Shown here one piece after another: positions 16,013-24,254 of a stretch of 64,000 nt of DNA. This DNA comes from Pseudomonas triticifolii. GTDB lineage: Bacteria > Pseudomonadota > Gammaproteobacteria > Pseudomonadales > Pseudomonadaceae. A model generated the notes under the pieces. That model saw only the letters and a program-made list of their open reading frames with translations, made no database searches and was not told the origin of the DNA. Position 1 is the stretch's first letter, and the number at the start of each line of letters is the position of its first letter. The translations under genes were made by a program, and so were the position numbers. The DNA lies in assembly GCF_014358015.1 (NCBI RefSeq), contig NZ_JACONV010000005.1, positions 1 to 64,000 of the forward strand, read 5' to 3'.

Positions 16013-18928
16013 ATGGGAAAAAGTATGCAAAGCCACGTCGGGAATGAAGCCACACCCTTGAATCAGCGTCTGACTCTGCTGTTGCTGAATCAGGATCAGC
16101 CGGATTTCCTGCGCCGGGCGTTGAGCTACTACAGCAGCTTCCCCTGCAGCCTGGTGGTCGTGGATGTCTCCGCTCAGCCTTGTCCGGGTGTTGCCAGTGC
16201 TCCCCATCTTGACTACGTGCACGATGTAGCACTGGCAGGCAAAGACCTGAGTGCGCTCATTGCCCATGGCCTTGAGCGCGTGACCACGCCATTCGTGGCG
16301 TATGCCAGCGTCGACAGCTTCTTGCTGCCGGACGCCCTGCATGATGCGGTAGGTTTTCTCCAGGCCCATGATGCTTACGGCGCCTGCCAAGGCTACAGCC
16401 TGAGCTATGAAGCCCATGTCGGCCATGTCGATTTCTTTCGTCGGGATCGCAAGATTGATGAGGATTACGCGCAGGAGCAGGCCGCTGACCGGGTGCTGAG
16501 TTTCATGGGGCAGGGCATGTCGCTGCTGAGCGCCGTCACGCGGACCGATCTGGCGCGTCGCGGGTTCGCTTCAGTCCCCGGGCAGACCGACCTGCATTGG
16601 CAGGAGCTGGGGCACATGAACTACCTGGTTGCTGCAGCAAAACTGCGCATCCTGCCAATCCCTTATGCATTGCACCACACGCTGGGCAAAGACCTGCAGA
16701 CGCGTCACGGCGCGGCCATCGCGGGGGCGGTCAAACATATCGACCCGAAGGCCCGTGCCGGGCGCGAAGCGTTTGCTCAGTCGCTGGTGTCTGTGTTGGG
16801 CAAGGCGTCCGGGTTTGAAGGCGAACAGGGCGTCGAGCAGATTCTGGCCGGGCTACGCGCCATGGCGCAATGCCTGGAGACTCAACGCTATCAGGCTGAC
16901 GAAAAGCTGTTCAGTGCCGTCTGGAATGTCGGGCTGGAAAAGTCTGAAGCGCACTTCGAGCCTCGGCAATTTGTCGAAATGCCGTTCTACACTCAGCCGT
17001 TCTTCGATGAACTGGCCAGGATCGAGTTTCTGATTCACGTTCTGCCGGCAGGTCCCGTGCAATTGGAAGGGCTGGAAGCGGCACTGCTCAGGCAGGCCGA
17101 ACTGCTGCGCCCACAGAGCAACCCTGATGCCGAAACGGAGCTGAGCCGTCTGTGGCAAGCCTATGCCACCTACGCTTTCAGTCTCAATGTCGTCCAGAGG
17201 CTGGCGCGAGAGCTGGCTCACGTCGAAGATGATCACGAAGAGTTCGAACGCATCAACGCCTGGGGGCAGCGTGTGCAGGCGGCGTCCAGTGCCGATAACG
17301 GCAGGCTGCTCGACGGCATGCCATCCGGGCAGTTGCTCACTTGGCTGGAGGGGCGCGATCCGCAACCTGCCCAGCTGAAAAAGCTTGTTGCCCGGCTGTC
17401 GAAACAGCCCGCGGGCTCTCGGATCGGCATTCTGTTGCTGGATCTGGATGCCGATGTATTCAAGTTGCAGGCCACGTTCGACAGCCTCATGAATGGTTAT
17501 TATCGGGCCTTCAAGGTGGTTGTCTTCACCACGGGCGAGCTGCCTGCCACGACCACACTGCAGAACACGCTGCACTTCGTGAAAGTCACCGAGAGCAACT
17601 ACGTCGACAAGATCAATCAGATCGTGAAACAGGCATCCAGCGACTGGTTGATGCTGGCGCAGGCCGGTGACGAGTTCACTCGCAGTGGCCTGCTGCTCGC
17701 CAGTGCCGAACTGGTCGACGCTGCACAGTGCCGCGCCGTGGCAGTAGACGAGATCCAGCGTCAGCCCAATGGCACCCTTGCACCGCTGTTCCGTCCTGGC
17801 TTCAACCTTGATCTGCTGCAAAGCGCGCCAACCCTGATGGCGCGTCACTGGTTGGTTCGTCGCGACCTGCTGGTCGAGGCGGGGGGTTATAGCCGCGATT
17901 ATCCGAAGGCGCTTGAGTTCGATCTGCTTCTGCGTCTGGTCGAGCAGGGCGGCATGAACGGTCTGGCGCACCTGAGTGAGCCGTTACTGATCTGCGACGC
18001 GCCCGAGCTTGAAGAGAACAAGGATGAGCAGAAGGCGCTGACCCGCCATCTGGGGCAGCGTGGCTATCAGGCCGAGGTCACCTCGGCGTTCAAGGGCACC
18101 TACAGGATCGACTACCGTCATGCGCATCGCCCGATGGTGTCAATCCTGCTGCACAGCCAGGACAATCTCGCGCAGTTGCAGCGCTGCCTGCAAAGCATTC
18201 TGCAACGCACACGCTATCAGCGCTTTGAAGTGCTGATCGCGGATAACTGCAGTGAAACTCCCGAGCTGATCACCTGGCTCGATCAGCAGGAGCAGCAGTC
18301 CGGTCGCGTTCGCGTATTCAAGGCGCCTCAGCGCATGAGCACGGCGGCACTGCGTAACCTTGTCAGCCAGGAGGCCAAGGGCGAGTACCTGATACTGCTG
18401 GATGCCGAGAGCCAGATTGTCAATGTGGGCTGGATCGAGTCGCTGCTCAATCAGGCTCAGCGTCCGGAAGTGGGCGTGGTCGGTGTCAGATTGGTGGACA
18501 AGGAGGGCGTGGTGACGCAGGCGGGTCTGATTCTGGGGTTCAACGGCGGCGTTGGTTCTGCGTTCGTGGGCGAGTCGAAGAAATCCCGAGGCTACATGCA
18601 GCGCCTGGTGGTCGAGCAGAATTATTCGGCGGTGTCCTCGGCATGCCTGATGATCTCTAAGGAGCTCTTCAATGCCGTGGGTGGCCTTGATGAAGGCGAA
18701 TTCGCAGAGGTGCTAGGCGATGTCGACCTGTGTCTCAAGGCTGGCCAGGCGGGTTATCTGACGGTCTGGACGCCGCACGTTCAGGTGGTTCACCCGGGAC
18801 ACGTGAATACGACTGATCGGGCGCTGGCGGCGCTGCTCGATAGGTGGTCAGCTCAATTCGCTCAGGATGAAGCCTACAGCGCCAACCTGTCGCTCAGCGG
18901 TCCTGGCTTCACCCTCGCGTCGCTCTAG
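16013..18928 (+). CDS. fgt2: Flagellin glycosyltransferase, second (Fgt2/Orf2-like)
   Basis: The 971-residue protein is the partner of fgt1. The N-terminal ~280 residues (LTLLLLNQDQPDFLRRALSY) resemble a nucleotide-sugar-binding fold. Two GT2-like modules follow, at about 468-690 (VDEIQRQPNG, FRPGFNLDL) and 705-950 (SILLHSQDN, VLIADNCSE, RPEVGVVGVR, YMQRLVVEQNYSAVSS). These two correspond in order to modules two and three of fgt1, so the genes are paralogues over that part; the fgt1 C-terminal GT4-like part is absent. I keep ATG 16013; ATG 16025 with GGGAAAAAG before it is an equally possible start. The gap to fgt1 is 113 bp. Confidence 0.86.
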   Translation: MGKSMQSHVGNEATPLNQRLTLLLLNQDQPDFLRRALSYYSSFPCSLVVVDVSAQPCPGVASAPHLDYVHDVALAGKDLSALIAHGLERVTTPFVAYASVDSFLLPDALHDAVGFLQAHDAYGACQGYSLSYEAHVGHVDFFRRDRKIDEDYAQEQAADRVLSFMGQGMSLLSAVTRTDLARRGFASVPGQTDLHWQELGHMNYLVAAAKLRILPIPYALHHTLGKDLQTRHGAAIAGAVKHIDPKARAGREAFAQSLVSVLGKASGFEGEQGVEQILAGLRAMAQCLETQRYQADEKLFSAVWNVGLEKSEAHFEPRQFVEMPFYTQPFFDELARIEFLIHVLPAGPVQLEGLEAALLRQAELLRPQSNPDAETELSRLWQAYATYAFSLNVVQRLARELAHVEDDHEEFERINAWGQRVQAASSADNGRLLDGMPSGQLLTWLEGRDPQPAQLKKLVARLSKQPAGSRIGILLLDLDADVFKLQATFDSLMNGYYRAFKVVVFTTGELPATTTLQNTLHFVKVTESNYVDKINQIVKQASSDWLMLAQAGDEFTRSGLLLASAELVDAAQCRAVAVDEIQRQPNGTLAPLFRPGFNLDLLQSAPTLMARHWLVRRDLLVEAGGYSRDYPKALEFDLLLRLVEQGGMNGLAHLSEPLLICDAPELEENKDEQKALTRHLGQRGYQAEVTSAFKGTYRIDYRHAHRPMVSILLHSQDNLAQLQRCLQSILQRTRYQRFEVLIADNCSETPELITWLDQQEQQSGRVRVFKAPQRMSTAALRNLVSQEAKGEYLILLDAESQIVNVGWIESLLNQAQRPEVGVVGVRLVDKEGVVTQAGLILGFNGGVGSAFVGESKKSRGYMQRLVVEQNYSAVSSACLMISKELFNAVGGLDEGEFAEVLGDVDLCLKAGQAGYLTVWTPHVQVVHPGHVNTTDRALAALLDRWSAQFAQDEAYSANLSLSGPGFTLASL

Positions 18929-18947
18929 AACGCGCATTCCCCCTGGG

Positions 18948-18968
18948 TCCGGCTGGCGGCCAGCCGGA
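18948..18968 (+). terminator. Stem-loop after fgt2
   Basis: TCCGGCTGG (18948-18956) pairs perfectly with CCAGCCGGA (18960-18968) over a CGG loop. Only two T follow, so termination strength is uncertain. Its place, just past the last glycosyltransferase gene, supports a 3'-end role. Confidence 0.4.
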
Positions 18969-19013
18969 TTACCCCTGCAACGCGGACCTGCCTTGGGTCG
19001 CCAGCCAGGCACG

Positions 19014-19074
19014 GGTCACTCTTTTCGGTGACCAAAGATCGCAAAGCGTGCGAACCTGAGTGACCTACAGGTCA
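19014..19074. promoter_or_regulatory. Cluster of four GGTCA half-sites, possible operator
   Basis: GGTCA at 19014-19018 and 19070-19074, and TGACC at 19029-19033 and 19061-19065. The first pair forms GGTCAC-N8-GTGACC and the second TGACCT-AC-AGGTCA, both perfect inverted repeats. The regulator is unknown. Confidence 0.4.
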
Positions 19075-19236
19075 TAAAGTGCATCTCCACTGTATTGTTT
19101 TACAGGGAATGACGAGCGCCTGACTTGCCTAAACGCGCCCCGACCCCTGAAAATGTCCGCAAAATCGCCTCTATTCGATAGCGCCCTGATTTTTTTTGGG
19201 ACGAACATTTACCTGTTTACTGATCGGGAAGCCATG

Positions 19237-20163
19237 ATGATTGGCATAAAAAACATAGCGAGTTACGTGCCCACTGCCGGCGTGGATAACTATGCTCAAG
19301 GTGCCAAATTCGGCAAGGATGAAGAATTCATTCTCGGGAAAATCGGCTCCACGTTCCTGCCGCGCAAAGACGACGGTCAGGAAACCTCGGATCTGTGTGT
19401 CGAAGCGGCCAATGCGTTGTTTGCCAATAATCCGCAGCTGACGCGCGAAAGTATCGATGTGGTGATCGTCGTCACCCAGAACGGTGACGAGGAAGGCCTG
19501 CCGCACACGGCGGCCATCGTGCAGGACAAACTGGGGTTGTCGACCAACGTGGCAGCGTTCGACATTTCGCTCGGCTGCTCGGGTTACGTCTATGGCATTT
19601 ATGCCATCAAGGGCTTCATGGAAGCCACAGGCCTGAAAAATGGCCTGCTGCTGACCGCTGACCCTTATTCGAAGATCGTCGACACCGAAGATCGCAACAC
19701 CACCATGCTGTTTGGCGACGCGGCCACTGCGACCTGGATGGGCGAAGACGCGCCGTGGCAGCTGGGTAAGGCCAGGTTCGGCACTGACGGCTCAGGTGCG
19801 CCGCACCTGAAAGTCAGCAACGGGGTGTTTTTCATGAACGGCCGTCAGGTCTTCAACTTTGCCTTGCTCAAGGTGCCTGCACACCTGCACGAGTTACTGG
19901 GCGAGTCTGGCCTGCAGCCGGATGATATCGACGCGTTCTGTATTCACCAGGGCAGTGCGGCGATTGTGGACGCTGTTGCGCGTCGTTTTGAAGACAAACC
20001 CGAGAAATTTTTGAAGGACATGGTCGAGACCGGTAACACCGTGTCGTCGAGTATTCCTCTGCTGATCGAGAAGCATGTGCTCGACTCCTCCTGGAAGCGC
20101 GTCGCGCTGAGTGGATTTGGTGTCGGTCTGTCGTGGGGTTCGGCGATCATCTATAAAGCCTGA
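19237..20163 (+). CDS. 3-oxoacyl-ACP synthase III (FabH-like), glycosylation island Orf3-like
   Basis: This condensing enzyme has the FabH/thiolase fold, 308 residues. The catalytic triad of the family is visible: Cys in DISLGCSGYVYG, His in FCIHQGSAAIVDAV and Asn in ETGNTVSSSIP; GFGVGLSWGSAI closes the domain. The family joins an acyl-CoA or acyl-ACP with malonyl-ACP. In this position it may make the short acyl group on the modified viosamine of flagellin, but that is inference, and a role in other acyl signals is possible. I choose ATG 19237 (MIGIKNIASYVP), preceded by CGGGAAG, over the earlier ATG 19153; ATG 19234 is also possible. A strong terminator follows. No viosamine biosynthesis genes are nearby. 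Confidence 0.85.
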   Translation: MIGIKNIASYVPTAGVDNYAQGAKFGKDEEFILGKIGSTFLPRKDDGQETSDLCVEAANALFANNPQLTRESIDVVIVVTQNGDEEGLPHTAAIVQDKLGLSTNVAAFDISLGCSGYVYGIYAIKGFMEATGLKNGLLLTADPYSKIVDTEDRNTTMLFGDAATATWMGEDAPWQLGKARFGTDGSGAPHLKVSNGVFFMNGRQVFNFALLKVPAHLHELLGESGLQPDDIDAFCIHQGSAAIVDAVARRFEDKPEKFLKDMVETGNTVSSSIPLLIEKHVLDSSWKRVALSGFGVGLSWGSAIIYKA

Positions 20164-20180
20164 TTGTTGCCGATATAAAA

Positions 20181-20216
20181 AGACGCCTGCGAATGACCGC
20201 GCAGGCGTCTTTTTTT
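20181..20216 (+). terminator. Rho-independent terminator after the FabH-like gene
   Basis: AGACGCCTGCG (20181-20191) and CGCAGGCGTCT (20200-20210) form a perfect 11-bp stem with an 8-nt loop, followed by a run of seven T. A run of A before the stem could also make it work on the other strand. Confidence 0.93.
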
Positions 20217-20364
20217 ATGGGCTATTGTTTAAATATCCGGGCCGCGTCGTGTGTATCAAGCACATGGCAGCGATCCAGGCGCTCTGGTTTTATTCCGGGT
20301 TGTGCTTCAAACCCTTGTTTTACAAGGGCTGGCAGACTGCTAGCAAAAATTTCAAAAAAAACAC

Positions 20365-20391
20365 TCAAGCAACCTGCCATCGCGACGATAA
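20365..20391 (+). promoter_or_regulatory. FliA (sigma-28) promoter of fliC
   Basis: TCAA (20365-20368), 15 bases, then GACGATAA (20384-20391), close to the consensus TAAA-N15-GCCGATAA. Transcription would start near 20399, about 75 nt before the fliC ATG. Flagellin genes are the classic FliA target, which supports the call. Confidence 0.85.
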
Positions 20392-20472
20392 CTATTACGA
20401 AGGTTCTCTAGGCACACCCGGCGCTTGCAGGGGCCGGAAGCCACGTAGTACACAACCCACGAGGAATTCATC

Positions 20473-21321
20473 ATGGCTTTAACAGTAAACACCAACGTTG
20501 CATCGTTGAACGTTCAGAAGAACCTGGGCCGCGCCTCTGATGCACTGTCGACTTCCATGACTCGCCTGTCTTCCGGCCTGAAAATCAACAGCGCCAAAGA
20601 CGACGCCGCCGGTCTGCAGATCTCCACCAAGATCAACTCGCAGATCAAAGGCCAGACCATGGCCATCAAGAACGCCAACGACGGTATGTCCCTGGCTCAG
20701 ACCGCTGAAGGCGCTCTGCAGGAATCGACCAACATTCTGCAGCGTATGCGTGAACTGGCTGTTCAGTCCCGAAACGACAGCAACAGCGCCGCTGACCGTG
20801 AAGCGCTGAACAAAGAATTCACCGCGATGAGTTCCGAACTGACTCGTATCGCCAACAGCACCAACCTGAACGGCAAGAACCTGATCGACGGCACTGCCAG
20901 CACCATGACGTTCCAGGTGGGTTCCAACATCGGTTCTTCGAACCAGATCACTCTGACCCTGAGCGCAAGCTTCGACGCAGATACTCTGGGTGTGGGTTCG
21001 GCGATCTCCATCACTGGCACCACCAGCGATGAAGCAGAAGGTAGCTTCTCCGCAGCGATGAACGCAATTGACTCTGCTCTGCAGACCATCAACTCCACGC
21101 GTGCTGACCTCGGTGCTGCTCAAAACCGTCTGTCGAGCACCATCTCCAACCTGCAGAACATCAACGAAAACGCCAGTGCTGCACTGGGTCGCGTACAAGA
21201 TACCGACTTCGCTGCTGAAACTGCACAGCTGACCAAGCAACAGACTCTGCAACAGGCTTCCACCTCTGTTCTGGCTCAGGCTAACCAGCTGCCATCCGCT
21301 GTACTGAAACTGCTTCAGTAA
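20473..21321 (+). CDS. fliC: Flagellin FliC
   Basis: This is the filament subunit of 282 residues, with D0/D1 termini and only a short central region, as in the P. syringae group. Residues 30-51 are the flg22 epitope sensed by plant FLS2; the last residue is Ser51 where the common syringae peptide has Ala. Residues 84-111 correspond to the flgII-28 epitope. Of the six serines glycosylated in pv. tabaci (143, 164, 176, 183, 193, 201), five are Ser here at the same numbers and 183 is Thr. The C-terminus ends QANQLPSAVLKLLQ. It is preceded by a FliA promoter and a GAGGAAT RBS, and followed by its own terminator. Confidence 0.98.
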   Translation: MALTVNTNVASLNVQKNLGRASDALSTSMTRLSSGLKINSAKDDAAGLQISTKINSQIKGQTMAIKNANDGMSLAQTAEGALQESTNILQRMRELAVQSRNDSNSAADREALNKEFTAMSSELTRIANSTNLNGKNLIDGTASTMTFQVGSNIGSSNQITLTLSASFDADTLGVGSAISITGTTSDEAEGSFSAAMNAIDSALQTINSTRADLGAAQNRLSSTISNLQNINENASAALGRVQDTDFAAETAQLTKQQTLQQASTSVLAQANQLPSAVLKLLQ

Positions 21322-21338
21322 TATCGGAATGAGTTTTG

Positions 21339-21374
21339 GCGGGGGAGTGCTTAATTGTGCTCTCTCGCTTTTTT
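21339..21374 (+). terminator. Terminator after fliC
   Basis: GCGGGGGAG (21339-21347) pairs with CTCTCTCGC (21360-21368) with two G-U pairs and a 12-nt loop, followed by six T. It lies between fliC and the flaG RBS, so flaG and fliD transcripts would need read-through or a promoter I cannot see. Confidence 0.75.
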
Positions 21375-21393
21375 GCTTTCGGAGGTGATGGTC

Positions 21394-21786
21394 ATGGATA
21401 TGAGTGTAAAGTTGAACCTGTCCTATCCTGCCGCTCAACCGGCTGGCCAGGCTTCGGTCGTGGACAAGCCTGTTGATAAGCCTGTCGACAGCCCCTCAGT
21501 GGAGCGTGTTACGGCCACTGAAGAAAGTAAAGGTCCTGATCTGAAAAAGGACGACCCTCAGGAAGAGGCGAAGGTCAAAGCGGCTGCGGAAGATATTCAG
21601 AAGTTTTTTCATTCGGTGAAGCGTAATCTTGAATTCTCGATTGATGAGGGTTCTGGCAAAGTGATCGTCAAGGTCATTGCCAGTGATTCCGGTGAAGTCA
21701 TCCGGCAGATTCCGAATGCAGAAATCCTGAAGCTGGCCGATAGCCTGAGTGATGCGAACAGTTTGTTGTTCCGCGCCAGGGCGTGA
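21394..21786 (+). CDS. flaG: FlaG family protein
   Basis: FlaG is a small protein (130 residues) found beside fliC in polar flagellates; in several species its loss lengthens filaments. The N-terminal half is proline, valine and lysine rich and probably flexible. The C-terminal half (about 63-130) is the FlaG domain: QKFFHSVKRNLEFSIDEGSG, KVIVKVIASDSGEVIRQIP and EILKLADSL. The start at ATG 21394 is preceded by GGAGG (21381-21385) at good spacing; an earlier ATG at 21388 is too close to it. Confidence 0.9.
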   Translation: MDMSVKLNLSYPAAQPAGQASVVDKPVDKPVDSPSVERVTATEESKGPDLKKDDPQEEAKVKAAAEDIQKFFHSVKRNLEFSIDEGSGKVIVKVIASDSGEVIRQIPNAEILKLADSLSDANSLLFRARA

Positions 21787-21869
21787 CCGCCGGTAAGGTA
21801 TTGGTTGCAGGTTTTCAGCGCCCTTCAAGGGTTCTGAATCCGGCAGCACACTAGGAAGGGAGAAGCGAA

Positions 21870-23342
21870 ATGGCAAGTCCGATTACATCGAGTGTAGGTA
21901 TTGGTTCGGGTCTGGCGATTGGTGACATCGTGAAGGGTTTGGTGGCTGCTGAGAAAGCACCCAAGCAGAATCAGATCGACAAGCAGACCGCCTCGACTAC
22001 TGCATCCTTGTCGGGTGTCAGTCAGTTGACGTCGGCGCTGGCTGCGTTCCAGAAAACCATGGACACGCTGAACAGTACTACCACGCTTGCGTTCAACGGC
22101 TTTGCGGCCTCTTCGGCCAATGAAGCGGTGGTGAAGGCGACGGCAGGCAATACCGCAGTCGGCGGTACTTATTCTCTGAATGTCACCAAGCTGGCGACGC
22201 CTTCGAAAGTTGCGACAGCCGTACTGACCCCTGCGCAGACCAGTGCTATTCCGAGTGGTACCCTGACTATCACTCAGAATGGCACTAGCTCGACGGGGAT
22301 GAGCGTCGTGATTGACGCAAACTCGACCCTTGAACAGGCTCGCGACAAGATCAATACCACGCTTCAGGGCAAAGGTATTACCGCCAACATCATCAATGAC
22401 AACAACGGCGCGCGTCTGGTGTTCAGCTCGACCACCACTGGCCTGGGCACTGATATTTCGGTATCGGGCAGTTCCGGGCTGGAAATGTTCAACATCGACG
22501 GCTCCAAGTTGATGTCGGCCACCAGTACGAGTACCGATGCCAATGGCAAGCCCATTGGTGGAGCTGGCGCGATTACTGCGTTGGCAGGGGATGCCGAATT
22601 CAGCGTTGACGGCCTGAGCATGACCAGCCCATCCAACAAGGTCAGTACCGCCATTTCGGGGCTGACATTCGAGCTGATCGCGCCCAGTGCAAACAGCACC
22701 AGCAATACCAACATTACCGTGGCCACCAACACGGACGGTTTGAAAGCTTCGCTGCAGAGCTTTGTGGACTCTTACAACACCTTGGCCAAGCTTGTGACCA
22801 CCCTGACCAAAGGTTCGGTCAGCACCGTCGATGGCAAGGACGTGTTCACCCCGGCCTCGCTGACCGGTGATACAACGCCTCGCGGCTTGCTGGCGACGAT
22901 TCGCGACGAGATCGCAAGACCGGGTAAAATGACAGGGCTTGGCTCTCTCGCCCAGTTGGGCATCCAGACGCAGCAGAGTGACGGCACGTTGTCGTTGAAC
23001 ACTGCCACGTTCACGGCGGCGTTGAGCGACAAAAAGCTGGGCAACGAGATTCAGACCCTGTTCACCGGCGAGGGCGGTTTGCTTCAGCGCATCACCAAGG
23101 CCGTGAAACCGTACAGCGAAGACGGCAAGGGCGTTCTTGCCCTTAAGACAAGCACCCTGACCACGGCGCAAAAGCGATTGGCCAACGACCAGGACGCCCT
23201 GGATCGTCGGATCGAGAGCCTGACCGCGACCCTGACCAAGAAGTACAACGCCATGGACCTTATCGTGGGTCAGCTCAAGGCCACGGGTAGTAACATTACG
23301 TCGATCTTCGAAGCCATGAACGCGCAGAAGAACGCTTCATAA
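21870..23342 (+). CDS. fliD: Flagellar filament cap FliD (HAP2)
   Basis: FliD sits at the filament tip and folds arriving flagellin. The 490-residue product has the FliD N-terminal domain (GIGSGLAIGDIVKGLVAAEK, then QIDKQTASTTASLSGVSQLT). It also has the C-terminal domain with GLTFELI, LQSFVDSYNTLAKLVTTLTK and the last helices (QDALDRRIESLTATLTKKYN, FEAMNAQKNA). The middle is rich in threonine and serine. The RBS AGGAAGGGAG lies before ATG 21870. It follows flaG by 83 bp and ends before a strong terminator. Confidence 0.96.
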   Translation: MASPITSSVGIGSGLAIGDIVKGLVAAEKAPKQNQIDKQTASTTASLSGVSQLTSALAAFQKTMDTLNSTTTLAFNGFAASSANEAVVKATAGNTAVGGTYSLNVTKLATPSKVATAVLTPAQTSAIPSGTLTITQNGTSSTGMSVVIDANSTLEQARDKINTTLQGKGITANIINDNNGARLVFSSTTTGLGTDISVSGSSGLEMFNIDGSKLMSATSTSTDANGKPIGGAGAITALAGDAEFSVDGLSMTSPSNKVSTAISGLTFELIAPSANSTSNTNITVATNTDGLKASLQSFVDSYNTLAKLVTTLTKGSVSTVDGKDVFTPASLTGDTTPRGLLATIRDEIARPGKMTGLGSLAQLGIQTQQSDGTLSLNTATFTAALSDKKLGNEIQTLFTGEGGLLQRITKAVKPYSEDGKGVLALKTSTLTTAQKRLANDQDALDRRIESLTATLTKKYNAMDLIVGQLKATGSNITSIFEAMNAQKNAS

Positions 23343-23369
23343 TTCTTTTTTGCCGCTTATTAAGCTTGC

Positions 23370-23404
23370 CAACAACCCGACCCTGTGTCGGGTTGTTGCT
23401 TTTG
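23370..23404 (+). terminator. Terminator after fliD
   Basis: CAACAACCCGAC (23370-23381) and GTCGGGTTGTTG (23387-23398) form a perfect 12-bp stem with a 5-nt loop, followed by CTTTTG. It ends a few bases before the candidate FliA promoter of fliS. Confidence 0.85.
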
Positions 23405-23407
23405 GGC

Positions 23408-23434
23408 TAAAGTTTTTTCGTCGGGCGTCGATAG
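23408..23434 (+). promoter_or_regulatory. Candidate FliA (sigma-28) promoter for fliST
   Basis: TAAA (23408-23411), 15 bases, then GTCGATAG (23427-23434). The -35 block is perfect and two bases of eight differ in the -10 block. It lies 39 bp before the fliS ATG and just after the fliD terminator. Confidence 0.6.
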
Positions 23435-23473
23435 CGTGGGTATGAGTAATCTGGATTTGTCACGAGGCCCCTT

Positions 23474-23863
23474 ATGAATCCGATGTTAGCGTTGCGGCAG
23501 TATCAGAAGATTGGTTCCCAGGCACAGACCTCGGAAGCCAGCCCTCATCGTCTGGTCCAGATGTTGATGGAAGGCGGTCTGGACCGCATCGCTCAGGCCA
23601 AGGGCGCCATGGCGCGAAAGGACATCGCCAACAAGGGTATCTTCATCAGCAAGGCGATCGGCATTGTCGGTGGCTTGCGCGAAGGTCTGGATCTCGAAAA
23701 CGAGCCTTCCGAAGCGTTGATCAGGCAGGACAGCCTCTATCACTACATGATGACGCGCCTGGCTGAAGCCAACGCGCGCAATGACCAGAAAATGCTCGAT
23801 GAAGTCGCAGGTCTTTTGATCACGGTCAAGGAAGGCTGGGACGCAATCGGCGCTGTGCAATAA
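23474..23863 (+). CDS. fliS: Flagellin export chaperone FliS
   Basis: FliS binds flagellin in the cytoplasm and prevents it from polymerising before export. The 129-residue all-helical product has the family marks ALRQYQKIGSQAQTSEASPH, RLVQMLMEGGLDRIAQAKGA and GVV/GGLREGLDLE, then LYHYMMTRLAEAN. The start ATG 23474 is preceded by GAGGCCCC, a moderate RBS. The gene is separated from fliD by a terminator and probably has its own promoter. FliT follows 29 bp downstream. Confidence 0.96.
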   Translation: MNPMLALRQYQKIGSQAQTSEASPHRLVQMLMEGGLDRIAQAKGAMARKDIANKGIFISKAIGIVGGLREGLDLENEPSEALIRQDSLYHYMMTRLAEANARNDQKMLDEVAGLLITVKEGWDAIGAVQ

Positions 23864-23892
23864 GTCTGCTGCACCCTGAGGAGATAAACACC

Positions 23893-24189
23893 ATGAGTGC
23901 TGCGCTCAAGCGTATCGAAGAAACCCGTGAAGCCTTGGTTGGGGCGTTGGCCGAGCGTGACTGGGAAACTATCGTCAAACTTGATCTGGCCTGTCGAGAA
24001 TGTGTCGATGCCGTGGTGAGCGAAGCGCCCGCAGATGAATCTGCCTTGCGCAGCAATCTTGAAGAGTTATTAGGGGTTTATCGGCAGTTGATTGACGTTG
24101 CAACCGGCGAGCGTCAAGCAATCGTCGATGAAATGACGCAAATGCAGAATGCCAAAAACGCAACGAAGGTATACCATCTGTTCGGTTAG
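23893..24189 (+). CDS. fliT: FliT-like flagellar chaperone
   Basis: This small helical protein of 98 residues (ALKRIEETREALVGALAERD, WETIVKLDLACRECVDAVV) lies directly after fliS, the usual place of FliT. FliT family members bind FliD and other export substrates. Sequence conservation in this family is low, so the call rests on size, predicted helices and place. The RBS GAGGAGA is well spaced before ATG 23893. Confidence 0.75.
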   Translation: MSAALKRIEETREALVGALAERDWETIVKLDLACRECVDAVVSEAPADESALRSNLEELLGVYRQLIDVATGERQAIVDEMTQMQNAKNATKVYHLFG

Positions 24190-24254
24190 CGTTTAAATTG
24201 TCGTTTTAAATATCCGACAAGAAGTTCGCCATAAATTTGACTGTGTGCGTTTTT

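Larger units (their letters stand above)
18929..19236. other. 308-bp intergenic region before the FabH-like gene
   Basis: There is no supported gene apart from an unlikely 28-codon upstream extension of the next gene (from 19153). It holds a perfect 9-bp stem-loop (18948-18968, TCCGGCTGG-CGG-CCAGCCGGA) 20 bp after the fgt2 stop. It also holds a cluster of GGTCA/TGACC half-sites at 19014-19074. I cannot name a promoter with confidence. Confidence 0.6.
20164..20472. other. 309-bp region between the FabH-like gene and fliC
   Basis: It holds the terminator of the glycosylation genes (20181-20216), an AT-rich stretch, the FliA-type promoter of fliC (20365-20391) and a leader of about 75 nt. The leader has the RBS GAGGAAT at 20461-20467 and a small GGC-CGGAA-GCC hairpin that exposes a GGA, a shape liked by RsmA/CsrA. 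The last point is only a guess. Confidence 0.7.

Noticed and set aside
19105..19120. GG-N10-GC (GGAATGACGAGCGC) before the FabH-like gene
   Set aside because: It has neither TGGC nor TTGC, so only the spacing matches; such spacing is common by chance in GC-rich DNA.
20165..20178. GCCGATAT at 20170, a good FliA -10 block before fliC
   Set aside because: No TAAA-like block lies 15 bases upstream (TAAA is only 11 bases away), and the site is directly before a terminator; the site at 20365-20391 is better placed.
20111..20482. 123-codon open frame between the FabH-like gene and fliC
   Set aside because: It runs through a strong terminator and the fliC promoter and ends inside fliC; the product resembles nothing.
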